Shown here: positions 38,440-47,900 of the stretch, piece after piece
Layout of the letters: each line of letters starts with the position of its first letter
How positions within the stretch are numbered: the stretch's first letter is position 1
Source: Pseudomonas sp. J452
GTDB lineage: Bacteria; Pseudomonadota; Gammaproteobacteria; Pseudomonadales; Pseudomonadaceae
Reading direction: 5' to 3'
Assembly (NCBI RefSeq): GCF_024666525.1
Contig: NZ_CP088294.1
Span: 4,650,001-4,714,000 of the forward strand
DNA length: 64,000 bases
Notes under the pieces: generated by a model
The model's database searches: none
Seen by the model: only the letters and a program-made list of their open reading frames with translations
What the model was told of the DNA's origin: nothing
Translations under genes and position numbers: made by a program

Positions 38440-40050
38440 TTATTCCATGTACCCGAGCATCTGCAACTGGGCCATGATCTTTTCCTTCTCGTCGTCGGCC
38501 ATGTCTTCGGCGTTTTCGTCCTTGTTCACCCCGCGGGTCGACTCGCCGATACGGATCGGGTTCTGGTTCAGCCAGGGCTTGATGAACATGTCGGCCGGCA
38601 CCTTGCCCTCGAAGTCGCCGGGCACTTCCAGGCCCTGGCTGTAGAGCAGGGTCGCGCCGACGTCGCAGATGTGCCGACGGTCGATCTTCACACCCTTGCG
38701 GATGCCTGGGCCGCAGGCGATGAAGATGCCATCCGGGTGGTGGGTACCGGCCGGTTCTTCACGCGGCTCTACGATCGGCAGCTTGTTCTTGATCGAGACG
38801 AAGCCGAAGTCGCGCAGCACCAGCAGCAGGTCCGGCGCGTCCATCATCGCCGGGCCGGCGAAGACTTCTTCGCGCAGGTGGATTTCGCTGACGATGCTTT
38901 CGCCTGTAACCGGATCCTTGAGCGCCTTGATGTCGAGGATCAGTTGTTCACGGAACGCCTCGTAGTCTTCCGGCTTGATCCCGGTCTCGCCCGGATTGCG
39001 CGCCACGCGGATATTGATGCCGTTGCTCGACGGCGTGCGGCAGTAGGCGGTGGTCTTGGTCCAGTCGAGGTTGGCGAACATGCTGTCCTCACGACGCTTG
39101 GCGGCCTCGGAGTCCGGATCGAGCACTTCCTTCCAGTGCAGGTAGCCCTTCTCGAACAGCCAGGCATTGATCCGCACCACTTCGGTGGTGGCGGTGAAAC
39201 CGTGGTCGGAGGCCATGAACACCTGCACATCCGGGCCGGCCATGGTCACCAGCTCTTCGATGAAACCATCGAGTTGGCGGAAATAGTCCAGGCACAGGGC
39301 GCGCATGCGCTTGTGGTAGTCGCTGACGCCGTCGTGCTGCAGGGCCGGGTCGAGGAACAGCCAGGCCTGGTGCTGCAGCTTGTCGACGCCGTCGAACATC
39401 ACGGCCATCAGCTCCGGGGCTTCTTCCTTGAGCAGGAACTTGGCGATCTCGAACCACTGCTTTTCGCGCGGCAGGTGGTAACGCACCCAGTTCTCGCGGT
39501 CTTCGTCGGTCAGGTGGTCGACTGCCTGCTTCTCCTGCTCGAAGTCCCAGGCCAGCTCCTTGGGATTGAAGTCCGGCAGCTCTTCCTTGAGGCGATCATA
39601 GAAGTTGGCCGGCACGGTGTTGCGGCGCAGGTGTCGCCACGGGATGAAGCCCGGCACCATGAAACCATTGAGGTCCTTGGGTGGCGGCGCGGTGAATGGC
39701 AGGTTGAGCACCGCGACACGGCGTTCCTGACGGCTGGCGATCGACCAGATGGTTTCCGCCAGGTTGTCGCGCGAATCATAGAGGGTGAAGAACACGTCTT
39801 CGCCACGTTCCTCGGCGCGGATGAAATCCAGCAGGCCGTGGTTGCCCGGGCTGCGCCCGGTCATCAGCGAAACCCAGGCCGGCGGAGTCAGCGGGTTGGG
39901 GGTGGAGCGCAGCTCGCTGCGCGTGCCGCGGGCCATCAGGCCGCCGAGGAACGGCATGACCGCAGGACGCCCGTCCTTCTCTACCGTGAGGTCGTCGAGG
40001 ATGGTGAAGGTGCACCCATCCATCCCGATGAACAATGTACGTGTGGTCAT
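38440..40050 (-). CDS. Alkaline-phosphatase-superfamily enzyme (type I phosphodiesterase-like)
   Basis: The protein has 536 residues. The N-terminal metal site is LFIGMDGCTF (Asp11) and the nucleophile Thr lies in NPLTPPAWVSLMTGRSPGNHG (about Thr55). Further metal ligands appear in FDGVDKLQHQAW and MASDHGF, with HHPDGIFIACGPGI near the C-terminal end. This is the type I phosphodiesterase/nucleotide pyrophosphatase pattern; related enzymes hydrolyse or transfer phosphate or sulfate esters. No signal peptide is seen, so it is cytoplasmic. The start overlaps the ACP stop by four bases, making it part of the operon. The substrate is unknown; a carrier-bound or activated lipid intermediate is a guess. 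Confidence 0.85.
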   Translation of the reverse strand: MTTRTLFIGMDGCTFTILDDLTVEKDGRPAVMPFLGGLMARGTRSELRSTPNPLTPPAWVSLMTGRSPGNHGLLDFIRAEERGEDVFFTLYDSRDNLAETIWSIASRQERRVAVLNLPFTAPPPKDLNGFMVPGFIPWRHLRRNTVPANFYDRLKEELPDFNPKELAWDFEQEKQAVDHLTDEDRENWVRYHLPREKQWFEIAKFLLKEEAPELMAVMFDGVDKLQHQAWLFLDPALQHDGVSDYHKRMRALCLDYFRQLDGFIEELVTMAGPDVQVFMASDHGFTATTEVVRINAWLFEKGYLHWKEVLDPDSEAAKRREDSMFANLDWTKTTAYCRTPSSNGINIRVARNPGETGIKPEDYEAFREQLILDIKALKDPVTGESIVSEIHLREEVFAGPAMMDAPDLLLVLRDFGFVSIKNKLPIVEPREEPAGTHHPDGIFIACGPGIRKGVKIDRRHICDVGATLLYSQGLEVPGDFEGKVPADMFIKPWLNQNPIRIGESTRGVNKDENAEDMADDEKEKIMAQLQMLGYME

Positions 40051-40361
40051 GCCGGCACTCCTGTGAGTTTTGCGTGAACGAAGTCGATCACCTGGCCAAT
40101 GGAAAGATCATCGACGTAACTGCCGTCGTTCATCAGCAGGTCCTGGAAGCCCATTTTCGGGCGGTTGTAGTGCTCTTCGATGGCCACCATCAGCTGAATG
40201 ATGTCGACCGAGGCGAACTCCATGTCGGCAACCAGACGGGTCTGGCTGCTGACAGCCTCATCCAGCTCGATGCCCCAGTCCTGGGTCAGGTCCTCGACGA
40301 TGTGGATCAGGGTCTTCTCGATACTGCTTTTATCCAGACCCATTGCGACAGCTTCAGCCAT
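40047..40361 (-). CDS. Discrete acyl carrier protein
   Basis: The protein has 104 residues (98 if the second in-frame ATG at 40343 is used). The phosphopantetheine Ser is in DMEFASVDIIQLMVAIEEHY, the classic helix-II motif of ACPs. It is acidic overall, as expected. It overlaps the upstream synthase stop by eight bases and the downstream phosphatase start by four. The upstream synthase lacks its own ACP domain, so this free ACP probably serves it in trans. The fused phosphopantetheinyl transferase next door is the obvious activating enzyme. Confidence 0.88.
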   Translation of the reverse strand: MAEAVAMGLDKSSIEKTLIHIVEDLTQDWGIELDEAVSSQTRLVADMEFASVDIIQLMVAIEEHYNRPKMGFQDLLMNDGSYVDDLSIGQVIDFVHAKLTGVPA

Positions 40362-43300
40362 TGGTTACTCCAAATTCCTGATAATCCAACTCGGCCCCGG
40401 CCAGGGCGATCAGCAGATCGCCTTGCACTTCCAGGGCCACACTTATTTGTGCGGACGCCTGCTCGGCAGACCCCGCGACATTCACCGTGGCGAACGTCCA
40501 GTCGTCGCCGAACAGCACCTCGAAACGCTCCGGCGCGCCCTGCAGGCCACAACCCAGGTACTTGGCGGCGGCTTCCTTGGCGCACCAGGTGCGCAGGATC
40601 AGCTCGCCGCGCTGTTCACCCGGTACGCCATCCAACGCCTGCTGCTCGTAAGCGGTAAAGGAGCCGGCCACCAGCTCCGGCCGTTGCAGACGGTCCAGCC
40701 GTTCGGCATCCACACCGACGCGTCCGGCCGGCACCAGCGCCGCCAGGCAGCCGTGACGGTCATGGGTCAGCGACACGCTCGGTGCATCCAGCCACTGACC
40801 GCTCCACCAGCCGTCGACATAGGGCGCGCCGAGCTCGTCGTGCCACACCGAGATATCCGCCGGGCAGAGCAGCTCGCCGGTCTGCTGGTAGAGGTAGTAA
40901 CGCGTCGCTTCCTTCAGGCACAGGCGGCCGTGCAGCCACTCGCGAGCCTGGCGCGTGTGGCGCACGGTTTCCCATTCGGGACGCTCATCCTCGGCGAGGA
41001 TGGCGTGGGCGAGGATGCGCAGGAAGATCGCTGCCGACTGCTTGCAGAAGTCATCCGCCAGGTAGTTGAGCTGCCACAGCAGCACCTCTTCGGCACTGAC
41101 CAGGGTCGCCGCGCCACTCGCCAGCGGCGCGCCGAGCCAACCGTTCATGGGCTCGCGGCGCAGCTGGTAGAAGGCGTTGGGCACCGGGAAGAAGATGTTG
41201 GAGAAACCGCTGGCCCGCAGCAGCAGGCGCCCCTCGTGCAGGCAGTCGAAATCCCACACCCGTGGCGTGCCCAGGCCCTGCTCGGCACCGCCCTGCGGCT
41301 GCTGGCGACCGCGCAGCTGGGCGCCGGCGATGTCCGCCGGCACCTGGCCATGCAGTTCAATGCGGGCGATGTGCGAGGGGAAACTGTTGAAGTCGGTGCC
41401 AACCTGCTGTGCCAGCCAGAAGGCGGCGAGCTGACCGAGGGCATCCAGCAGCACCGGGTTGAGCACCAGGTCGCAGGGCTCGCCGTCCTGGATGAAGCCT
41501 TCCAGGCTGCAGGAAGCCAGCGCCGCGTCGATGCCTTCGCCCGACCAGCCGTGGATGCCGGCGATGCTCTGGAACAACGGGCCATGGAACATGCCGGTGG
41601 TGTACAGCTCGGCATCCGCCCAGCGGTAGGCGTCGGCCGCCGCCAAGGGCGCCAGCGGCGTGCCGGTCAGGGGCGCGGCAATCCGGAACTCGGCGCTCAT
41701 CACCTTGCTGCCGGCGTTGAACAGGCTGGCGCCGTACAGGCGCGCCTGGGCGTCCAGGCACTCGGCCTCGACCTGCAGGGTCAGCTCGCCACGATCCAGC
41801 GCCACCCAGTCGAAGGCACGGACATTCTCGATCAGGTTGATCGCCCGGCTACCGGCCAGCACGGCGCAGGCCTCGGCCATGATCTCCAGGCTGGCCATCA
41901 TCGCCACGCAGGCCAGGCCTTGCAGCTCGGGCTGGTGATAGGAGGACGGACCCGACAGCACATGGTCGGCGAGGAAACGGTCGGTCGACCACAGCGGGCA
42001 TTGCGCACTAAGTTTGTCCGCGCCCAGTTGCTGGATCTCGCCGAGCAGCGGCGTAGCGATCGGCGCCCCCGCCATGGCTACAGGCGCCATAGCGGGCTGA
42101 GCTGCTGCGGGTGGCATGATTTCGCGCAGCAGCTGGGCGATCTCGGCATCGACATGGACGAAAGGCATGGTGTTCTTGATCAGCAGACCGCGCTTGGCTT
42201 CGATCAGCGGCTGCTCGAGGTCGAGCACCCGGCAGTTGCTGCCGCGGAACAGCTTGCCCAGATCGACCGTCTTGCCGTTGACGAACAGCGCGCCGAGCAC
42301 ACTGAACAACTGCTCGATGCCGCTGCGCTTGCGCGCGTTGGAGGCCAGCGCCACGTACTCGCTGCCGCCGAGGATGTCGTTGACGAAACCGGTGAGGTTG
42401 CCCGACGGGCCGACCTCGATGAAGTAGCGCACGCCGTCGCGGTGCATGTTGGCGATGGTTTCGCGAAAACGCACGGTACTCGACCACTGCGCCGCCGCCA
42501 GCTCGCAGACCTGCTCGGCCGCTGCCGGAAACAGGTCGGCGCTGGCGCAGGAATACAGCGGGGTTTTCGGCGTCTGCAGGCCAACCGCCTGGTAGTACTG
42601 GAGGAAGGCCGCGCTGACCGGGGCGAACAGCGGCGTGTGATAGGCACGATCGAATGGCAGCAGGGCGCAGATGCCGCCCTCCTCGCTCAAGGTCTTGAGC
42701 AGGCCGGCAATCGTTTCCTGGCTGCCGAACAGCACCAGCTGGTTCTGGCAATTGTCCATCGCCACCACCACCGCCTCGCCGCTGGCGGCAATGTGCTGCT
42801 CGACCTGCGCGCGGCTCATGGCACCGACGGTGAGCAGCGCGCCGGTGGCGATATCGCCAGCCTCCAGCACGCCACGGTAGACCTTGTTCAGCTCGCGGAT
42901 GAAATCGGCCAACTGCTGGCGGTCGCTGAAAGCCATGGTGCCGGAGGCGGCCAGCGCCGAGGACTCGCCGGTGCTGTGGCCGAGCATCACGTCCGGCTCC
43001 ACGGCCAGGGCACGCAGCAGGCTGAACATGGCCTGGCTGGCGACGAAGATGGCTTCCGAGCCGACATCCATATCAAACAGCCGCGCCTCCAGCTGGCCGC
43101 GCAGCGCATCGTTCAGCTCGCTCTGCGGCGGGAACAGGATGTCGCTGCGCCCCGAGCCGGCCTGTTCGTCGTAGAGGCCCTGCCAGAAATCGAACCACTC
43201 GCGCACTTCGCCGAACTGCTGGGCCAGGTCGCTGAACATGTTCAGGTACTGCGAGCCCTCGCCGGGGAAGATGAAGGCCAGCTTGCCGTCCAGCGGCTGG

Positions 43301-44994
43301 CTGCAGAAGGACAGACCGGTACGGGTCATCCAGCGCGGCGACTTGCCTTCGGCAACCTTCTTCGCCGCCTGTTGCAGCTTCTTGTCCAGCTCGGCCAGGT
43401 CGGCGACCAGCACGGCCAGGCGCACCGGCTTGCCACTGCAGTCGCGGGCGGCCAGGGTGGCGGCCAGGTCGGCCAGGCGCAGGCTCGGGTTGCCGGCGAT
43501 ATAGCCCAGCACCTGCTGGATATCCTGCAGCAGCGCCGCCGTGGAATCGGCGGCGAACACGCACAGTTCGCAGTCGCGCTGACCCAGGCTCGGTGGGCGC
43601 AGGGCCGCGCTCGGCGCCTCTTCGAGAATGGCGTGGGTGTTGATCCCGCCGAAGCCGAAGGAGTTGATCCCGGCGCGCCGCGGCGCATCCGGCTTGGCGA
43701 TCCAAGGTTTGCTGGCGGTGTTGACGTAGAGCGGCGTCTGCTCGATCTGCAGCTCGGGGTTGACCGTGCCACACAGGGTCGGCGGCAGGATCTTGTGGTG
43801 CAGGGCCAGGCTGGTCTTGATCAGCCCGGCGATGCCGGCGGCCGGGATGCAGTGGCTGATCATCGACTTGACCGAACCGATCGCCACGCTGCCGAGCAGG
43901 CCCTGGCGCGCGCCGAGCACGCTGCGCAGGGCGGCGATCTCGGTCTTGTCGCCCAGCGGGATGCCGGTGCCGTGGGCCTCGATCAGCGAGATGCTGGCCG
44001 GTTCCACGCCGCTGCCTTCATAGGCACGGCGGATCGACAGGGCTTCGCCCTCCTCGCTCGGCGCCAGCAGGCCGGTGCCGCGGCCATCGCTGGCCTGGCC
44101 GATGCCACGAATCACCGAATAGATGCGGTCGCCATCGGCCAGGGCGTCGTCGAGGCGCTTGAGCACCACCATGCCCAGGCCTTCGCCGAGCAAGGTGCCG
44201 TCGCTGCCCTGCTCGAACGGGCGGACTTTCTTGCGCCCGCTGAGGGCGCCGAGCTGGGTGAAGATCACCGAGACTTCGGCCGGCAGCGAGGCATTCACCC
44301 CACCGGCGATCATCAGCTTGCTGCGGCCGTTGCGCAGTTCGTCCATGGCCGCGTTGACCGCCAGCAGCGAGGAGGAACAGGCGGCGTCGACTATGTAGTT
44401 CGGCCCCTTGAGGTTGAGGCGGTTGGCGATGCGCCCGGTCATCACGTTGGGCACCAGGCCCGGGGCGATGTCGGTGTTGGACGGCGGCAGCTTCTTCTGC
44501 AGCGCCGCGCGCAGGCGCGCCAGGTCGTCGTCGCTCAGGCTCGGCTGGGCCGCCTTGAGCAGCTCCAGGGTCTGGTCGAGGACGATGTGATTCTGGATAT
44601 GGCTGACCTGGCCACGATGCAGGTAGGTGCTGTGGCCGAGGATGATGCCGGTGTCGCGGTGATCGTGTTCGTCACTCAGGTATCCGGCATCGAGCAGCGC
44701 ATCGCGCGCCACCTTGAGGGCGAGGAACTGATCCGGCTCACCGCCGTCCACCGAGTTTGGCATGATGCCGAACTCGCGCGGATCGAAGCGGTAGAGGTCA
44801 TTGAGAAAGCCGCCAAACTGGGTTTCGATGCGTCCGGAATCCAGGTAACGCGCGGCTTCCCACTCGGCCAGCGGTTCGCTCACGGCATCCGTGGCGGCGA
44901 GAATATTGCGCCAAAAGCTGGCGATATCCGGGGCCTGCGGAAAGATGCAGGCCATGCCGATGATGGCGATCGGCTGGTTGGCTGGCTGGCTCAT
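40354..44994 (-). CDS. Type I synthase subunit KS-AT-DH-phosphopantetheinyl transferase
   Basis: The protein has 1,546 residues beginning MSQPANQPIAIIGMACIFP. KS spans 1-460 with Cys206 (VDAACSSS), His341 (EAHGTG) and His381 (SMISHCIPAAG; the usual Gly before this His is Ser). AT spans about 565-880 with Ser674 in GHSTGES and His786. A DH (double hot-dog) spans about 990-1275 with His1011 in ADHVLSG and an LLDALGQL second-site segment. A Sfp/AcpT-type transferase spans about 1330-1540, with GVDAE (Asp1429) and WCAKEAAAK. There is no ACP, KR or ER domain. The start lies five bases after the stop of the larger synthase, so translation is coupled. The fused transferase is unusual for this class and resembles the terminal PPTase of some Pfa-like systems. 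Confidence 0.88.
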   Translation of the reverse strand: MSQPANQPIAIIGMACIFPQAPDIASFWRNILAATDAVSEPLAEWEAARYLDSGRIETQFGGFLNDLYRFDPREFGIMPNSVDGGEPDQFLALKVARDALLDAGYLSDEHDHRDTGIILGHSTYLHRGQVSHIQNHIVLDQTLELLKAAQPSLSDDDLARLRAALQKKLPPSNTDIAPGLVPNVMTGRIANRLNLKGPNYIVDAACSSSLLAVNAAMDELRNGRSKLMIAGGVNASLPAEVSVIFTQLGALSGRKKVRPFEQGSDGTLLGEGLGMVVLKRLDDALADGDRIYSVIRGIGQASDGRGTGLLAPSEEGEALSIRRAYEGSGVEPASISLIEAHGTGIPLGDKTEIAALRSVLGARQGLLGSVAIGSVKSMISHCIPAAGIAGLIKTSLALHHKILPPTLCGTVNPELQIEQTPLYVNTASKPWIAKPDAPRRAGINSFGFGGINTHAILEEAPSAALRPPSLGQRDCELCVFAADSTAALLQDIQQVLGYIAGNPSLRLADLAATLAARDCSGKPVRLAVLVADLAELDKKLQQAAKKVAEGKSPRWMTRTGLSFCSQPLDGKLAFIFPGEGSQYLNMFSDLAQQFGEVREWFDFWQGLYDEQAGSGRSDILFPPQSELNDALRGQLEARLFDMDVGSEAIFVASQAMFSLLRALAVEPDVMLGHSTGESSALAASGTMAFSDRQQLADFIRELNKVYRGVLEAGDIATGALLTVGAMSRAQVEQHIAASGEAVVVAMDNCQNQLVLFGSQETIAGLLKTLSEEGGICALLPFDRAYHTPLFAPVSAAFLQYYQAVGLQTPKTPLYSCASADLFPAAAEQVCELAAAQWSSTVRFRETIANMHRDGVRYFIEVGPSGNLTGFVNDILGGSEYVALASNARKRSGIEQLFSVLGALFVNGKTVDLGKLFRGSNCRVLDLEQPLIEAKRGLLIKNTMPFVHVDAEIAQLLREIMPPAAAQPAMAPVAMAGAPIATPLLGEIQQLGADKLSAQCPLWSTDRFLADHVLSGPSSYHQPELQGLACVAMMASLEIMAEACAVLAGSRAINLIENVRAFDWVALDRGELTLQVEAECLDAQARLYGASLFNAGSKVMSAEFRIAAPLTGTPLAPLAAADAYRWADAELYTTGMFHGPLFQSIAGIHGWSGEGIDAALASCSLEGFIQDGEPCDLVLNPVLLDALGQLAAFWLAQQVGTDFNSFPSHIARIELHGQVPADIAGAQLRGRQQPQGGAEQGLGTPRVWDFDCLHEGRLLLRASGFSNIFFPVPNAFYQLRREPMNGWLGAPLASGAATLVSAEEVLLWQLNYLADDFCKQSAAIFLRILAHAILAEDERPEWETVRHTRQAREWLHGRLCLKEATRYYLYQQTGELLCPADISVWHDELGAPYVDGWWSGQWLDAPSVSLTHDRHGCLAALVPAGRVGVDAERLDRLQRPELVAGSFTAYEQQALDGVPGEQRGELILRTWCAKEAAAKYLGCGLQGAPERFEVLFGDDWTFATVNVAGSAEQASAQISVALEVQGDLLIALAGAELDYQEFGVTNG

Positions 44995-44999
44995 GCGGC

Positions 45000-47900
45000 T
45001 CACTCGGTTTCCTTGCGCAGGTGGGTGCCACCGAGGCGATTGAGGCGGGCATCGACGATGCACTCCATCTCCTCGATCAGCAGCAGCAACTTGCCGTCGT
45101 CATCGCTGAAAAACACGTTGGCGCGCACCTGCTGGGCCTCGCCGGGCAGGCACTGGAAGTCCATGTGGAAACGCTCCGGCAACTGCTCGACGTAGCGGAT
45201 CACCCGACCGAACTGCGCCGGCAGCGCCGAGCCGTCGTGGAAGGTGCGCGCCCACAGCAGGGCCATCTGCGGCGCCGCATCGAGCACCGCCGGGTCGACG
45301 ATCCACTGCTGCTGGGCCGGCATGCCGCTCAGCCACTGTTGCGGCGAGCTGGGGCACATCAGCGCCGTTGCGCCCTGGCTGGACAGACCGTTGATGGCGC
45401 GGATCACCTGGAAGCGCGGACCGTGGAACAGCCATTCCTGGTAGGCCTTGGCCACCGGCAGCTGACGCTCACGGTATTCGCCGGGACGATGCAGCGGCGC
45501 TTCCGGCAGTTGCTGGGCCATCTTCACCGCGGCGCGGTAGTGGATGCGCTGGGTCTTGCCGCTGCCCGAGCGGATGGTCAGGCTGGCGTCGAAACCTTCG
45601 CTGCTGGCGTAGGTCGGCGGGTTGATCACCACGGCCAGGGTCTGGGTCGGTTCGTTCAGTTGCACGCCCTTGAGCAGGCGGAACTCGGCCACCTCGGCGA
45701 CCACCCAGTCCGGCCACATGACGCTGGCGGCTTCGGCGACGATTTCCAGGGCCACTGCCGCCGGCAACACCGGAATACCATCGATGCAGTGTTCCTGCAG
45801 ATAGGCGTGGGCGGTGTCGATGGTGAAGGTGAGCACCTCGGTGCCCTTGTCACCATGTTCGATGCGGCCGTGGGTCAGCAGCGGCTGGTTGATACCCCCC
45901 TGTGCCGCGCCAGCTTCGGCCTCGACCAGGCGGCCGATGTCGGCCTCGTGCTGCTCCCAGGGGCCGCCGCCGGCGATCACTTCCACCGCATGCGCGCCGC
46001 GCAGGCGCAGGGCCTCGCTGAACAGCTGGCGACCCTGGGCGGCAGTGACCAGGGCCACGCCCTTGTCGGCAAATTTCTTCTCGGTGTCGGCGGTGACCAT
46101 GCCGGCGCCGAACTTGGTCGCACCCCAGGGGCCCCAGTTCAGCGACACCACGTTGACCTGATCGCCCCACTGGCGTTGCAGCTGGCAGCACAGGCGGTTC
46201 ATCAGTTCGTTGGCGGTGGCGTAGTCCAGTTGGCCGCTGTTGCCATAACGGCCGGCCACCGAGCTGAACACGGCGAAAAATTCCAGCTCGGCCACGTCCA
46301 CATACTTCTGCAGCAGCAGCATGCCGTTGACCTTGGTGCCGACCACGCGCATCCAGCTTTCCGCGCTCTTGTCTTCCAGCAGTTTGTCTTCGATCACCCC
46401 GGCGCCATGCACCACGCCGCTGATCTTGCCATAGCGCTCGCGCAGGCCGATCAACAGGGCCTGCACGGCCGGCTCATGGGTGACATCGACGGCGATGTAC
46501 TCGACCGTGGCACCAGCCTGGCGCAGGTCGGCGACATTGCTGTGCATCTCGCGCAGGGCGACGATAGCCGCCACCTTGCGCTGCACCTCCGCCGGGCTGA
46601 GCCGCAGGCGACCGGCACGCACTTCACCGATGAAGTACTGGCGCAGGGCGTTCTGGCTGTCGAGGCCGGAGGTGGCCGGATCTTCCTCGTGCAACTCGCT
46701 GCGCCCGGTGAGAACCAGCACATTGCCCGGCCGGGCCAGGTCGCGCAGCACCTCGGCGGTGATGCCGCGGGCGCCGCCAGTGGCCAGGACCACGGCATTG
46801 TTCAGCGGCGGCTGCAGATCGCTGGCGGCAATTGCATGGGCCTGGGTGCGGAACAGCGTGCGCTGCCCAGCCGGATAGCCGACTTCCTGGCGCCCGCCGA
46901 CCAGCTGCAGCTCGGCGCTGATGATGGCCAGCTGCTCGGCAGCCGCCAGCGCCGGATCGAGGTCGATGGCGCGGGTACGCAGAGTCGGGCGTTCTTCACG
47001 GATGGACTTGATCAAGCCGCTGCTGCCGCCCTGCAAGCTGAGGCTGGCCTCTGCCGGCGCATCACCGCGGCCGAACAGGCCTCCCAGACCACTGACCGCC
47101 ATCACATGGGCATCGCTGCGCAGCTGCGCGGCCAGGGCATGCAGAATCAGGAACAGCGACTTCTCGTTGACCAGCAGCTCTCGCTGCCAGCTGCCCAGCT
47201 GCGCATCGCGCGGCAAAGCATGGGCGCCCAGCGCCGCCAGGTGGATCACCCCGGCGACCACCTTGTCCGGATTGGCGGCGGTCTCCCGGCACCAGGTCAG
47301 CAGCGCTGCCTCATCGGCCAGCAGGCTCGGTGCCAGCAACGACACCGTGCAGCCGCGCTGTTCCAGCCACTCCTGCAGTCGCAGGGCCAGACCGTGGTTG
47401 TCCGCCGTGATGACGAAGTAACCGGGCTCGAACTGGCGCAGGGCGTTGGACGGAATTTCTTCTGCTTCGGCAATCACGACATGCCGGGGCGAATGGCTGA
47501 CCACGGGGGTGGCAGCTATCGGGTTCGCCCCGGCCAAATCAAAAGGGACTGCCGCCTCGCCGACCTCCAGGCCTTGCAGCAACTTGAGCATGTCAGCCAG
47601 CGTCGCTCGCGTGTTCAGCTCGCTACGCGCCTCGCCCAGGGCACTGCCGTAGGCCGGCGGCAGGGTCTGCAGCAGGGCGCCGACGATTTCCACGCGCTTG
47701 ATCGAGTCGATGCCGAGGTCGGCTTCGAGGTTCTGATCCAGGCCGACCATGTCGCTCGGATAGCCGGTGCGTTCCTCGACGATGGACAGCAGGATGTCCT
47801 TCATCTTGGCGCCTGCCACCTGCGCCGGCGCGGCGGCTGGCGCCGCTGCAACGGGAGCCGGAGCCGGCGCCACCACGACCGGTGCCACAGCAACCGGGGC

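Noticed and set aside
40198..45195. A 1,665-codon open frame on the plus strand
   Set aside because: Same reason: it mirrors the KS-AT-DH-PPTase gene and shows no recognisable protein motif.
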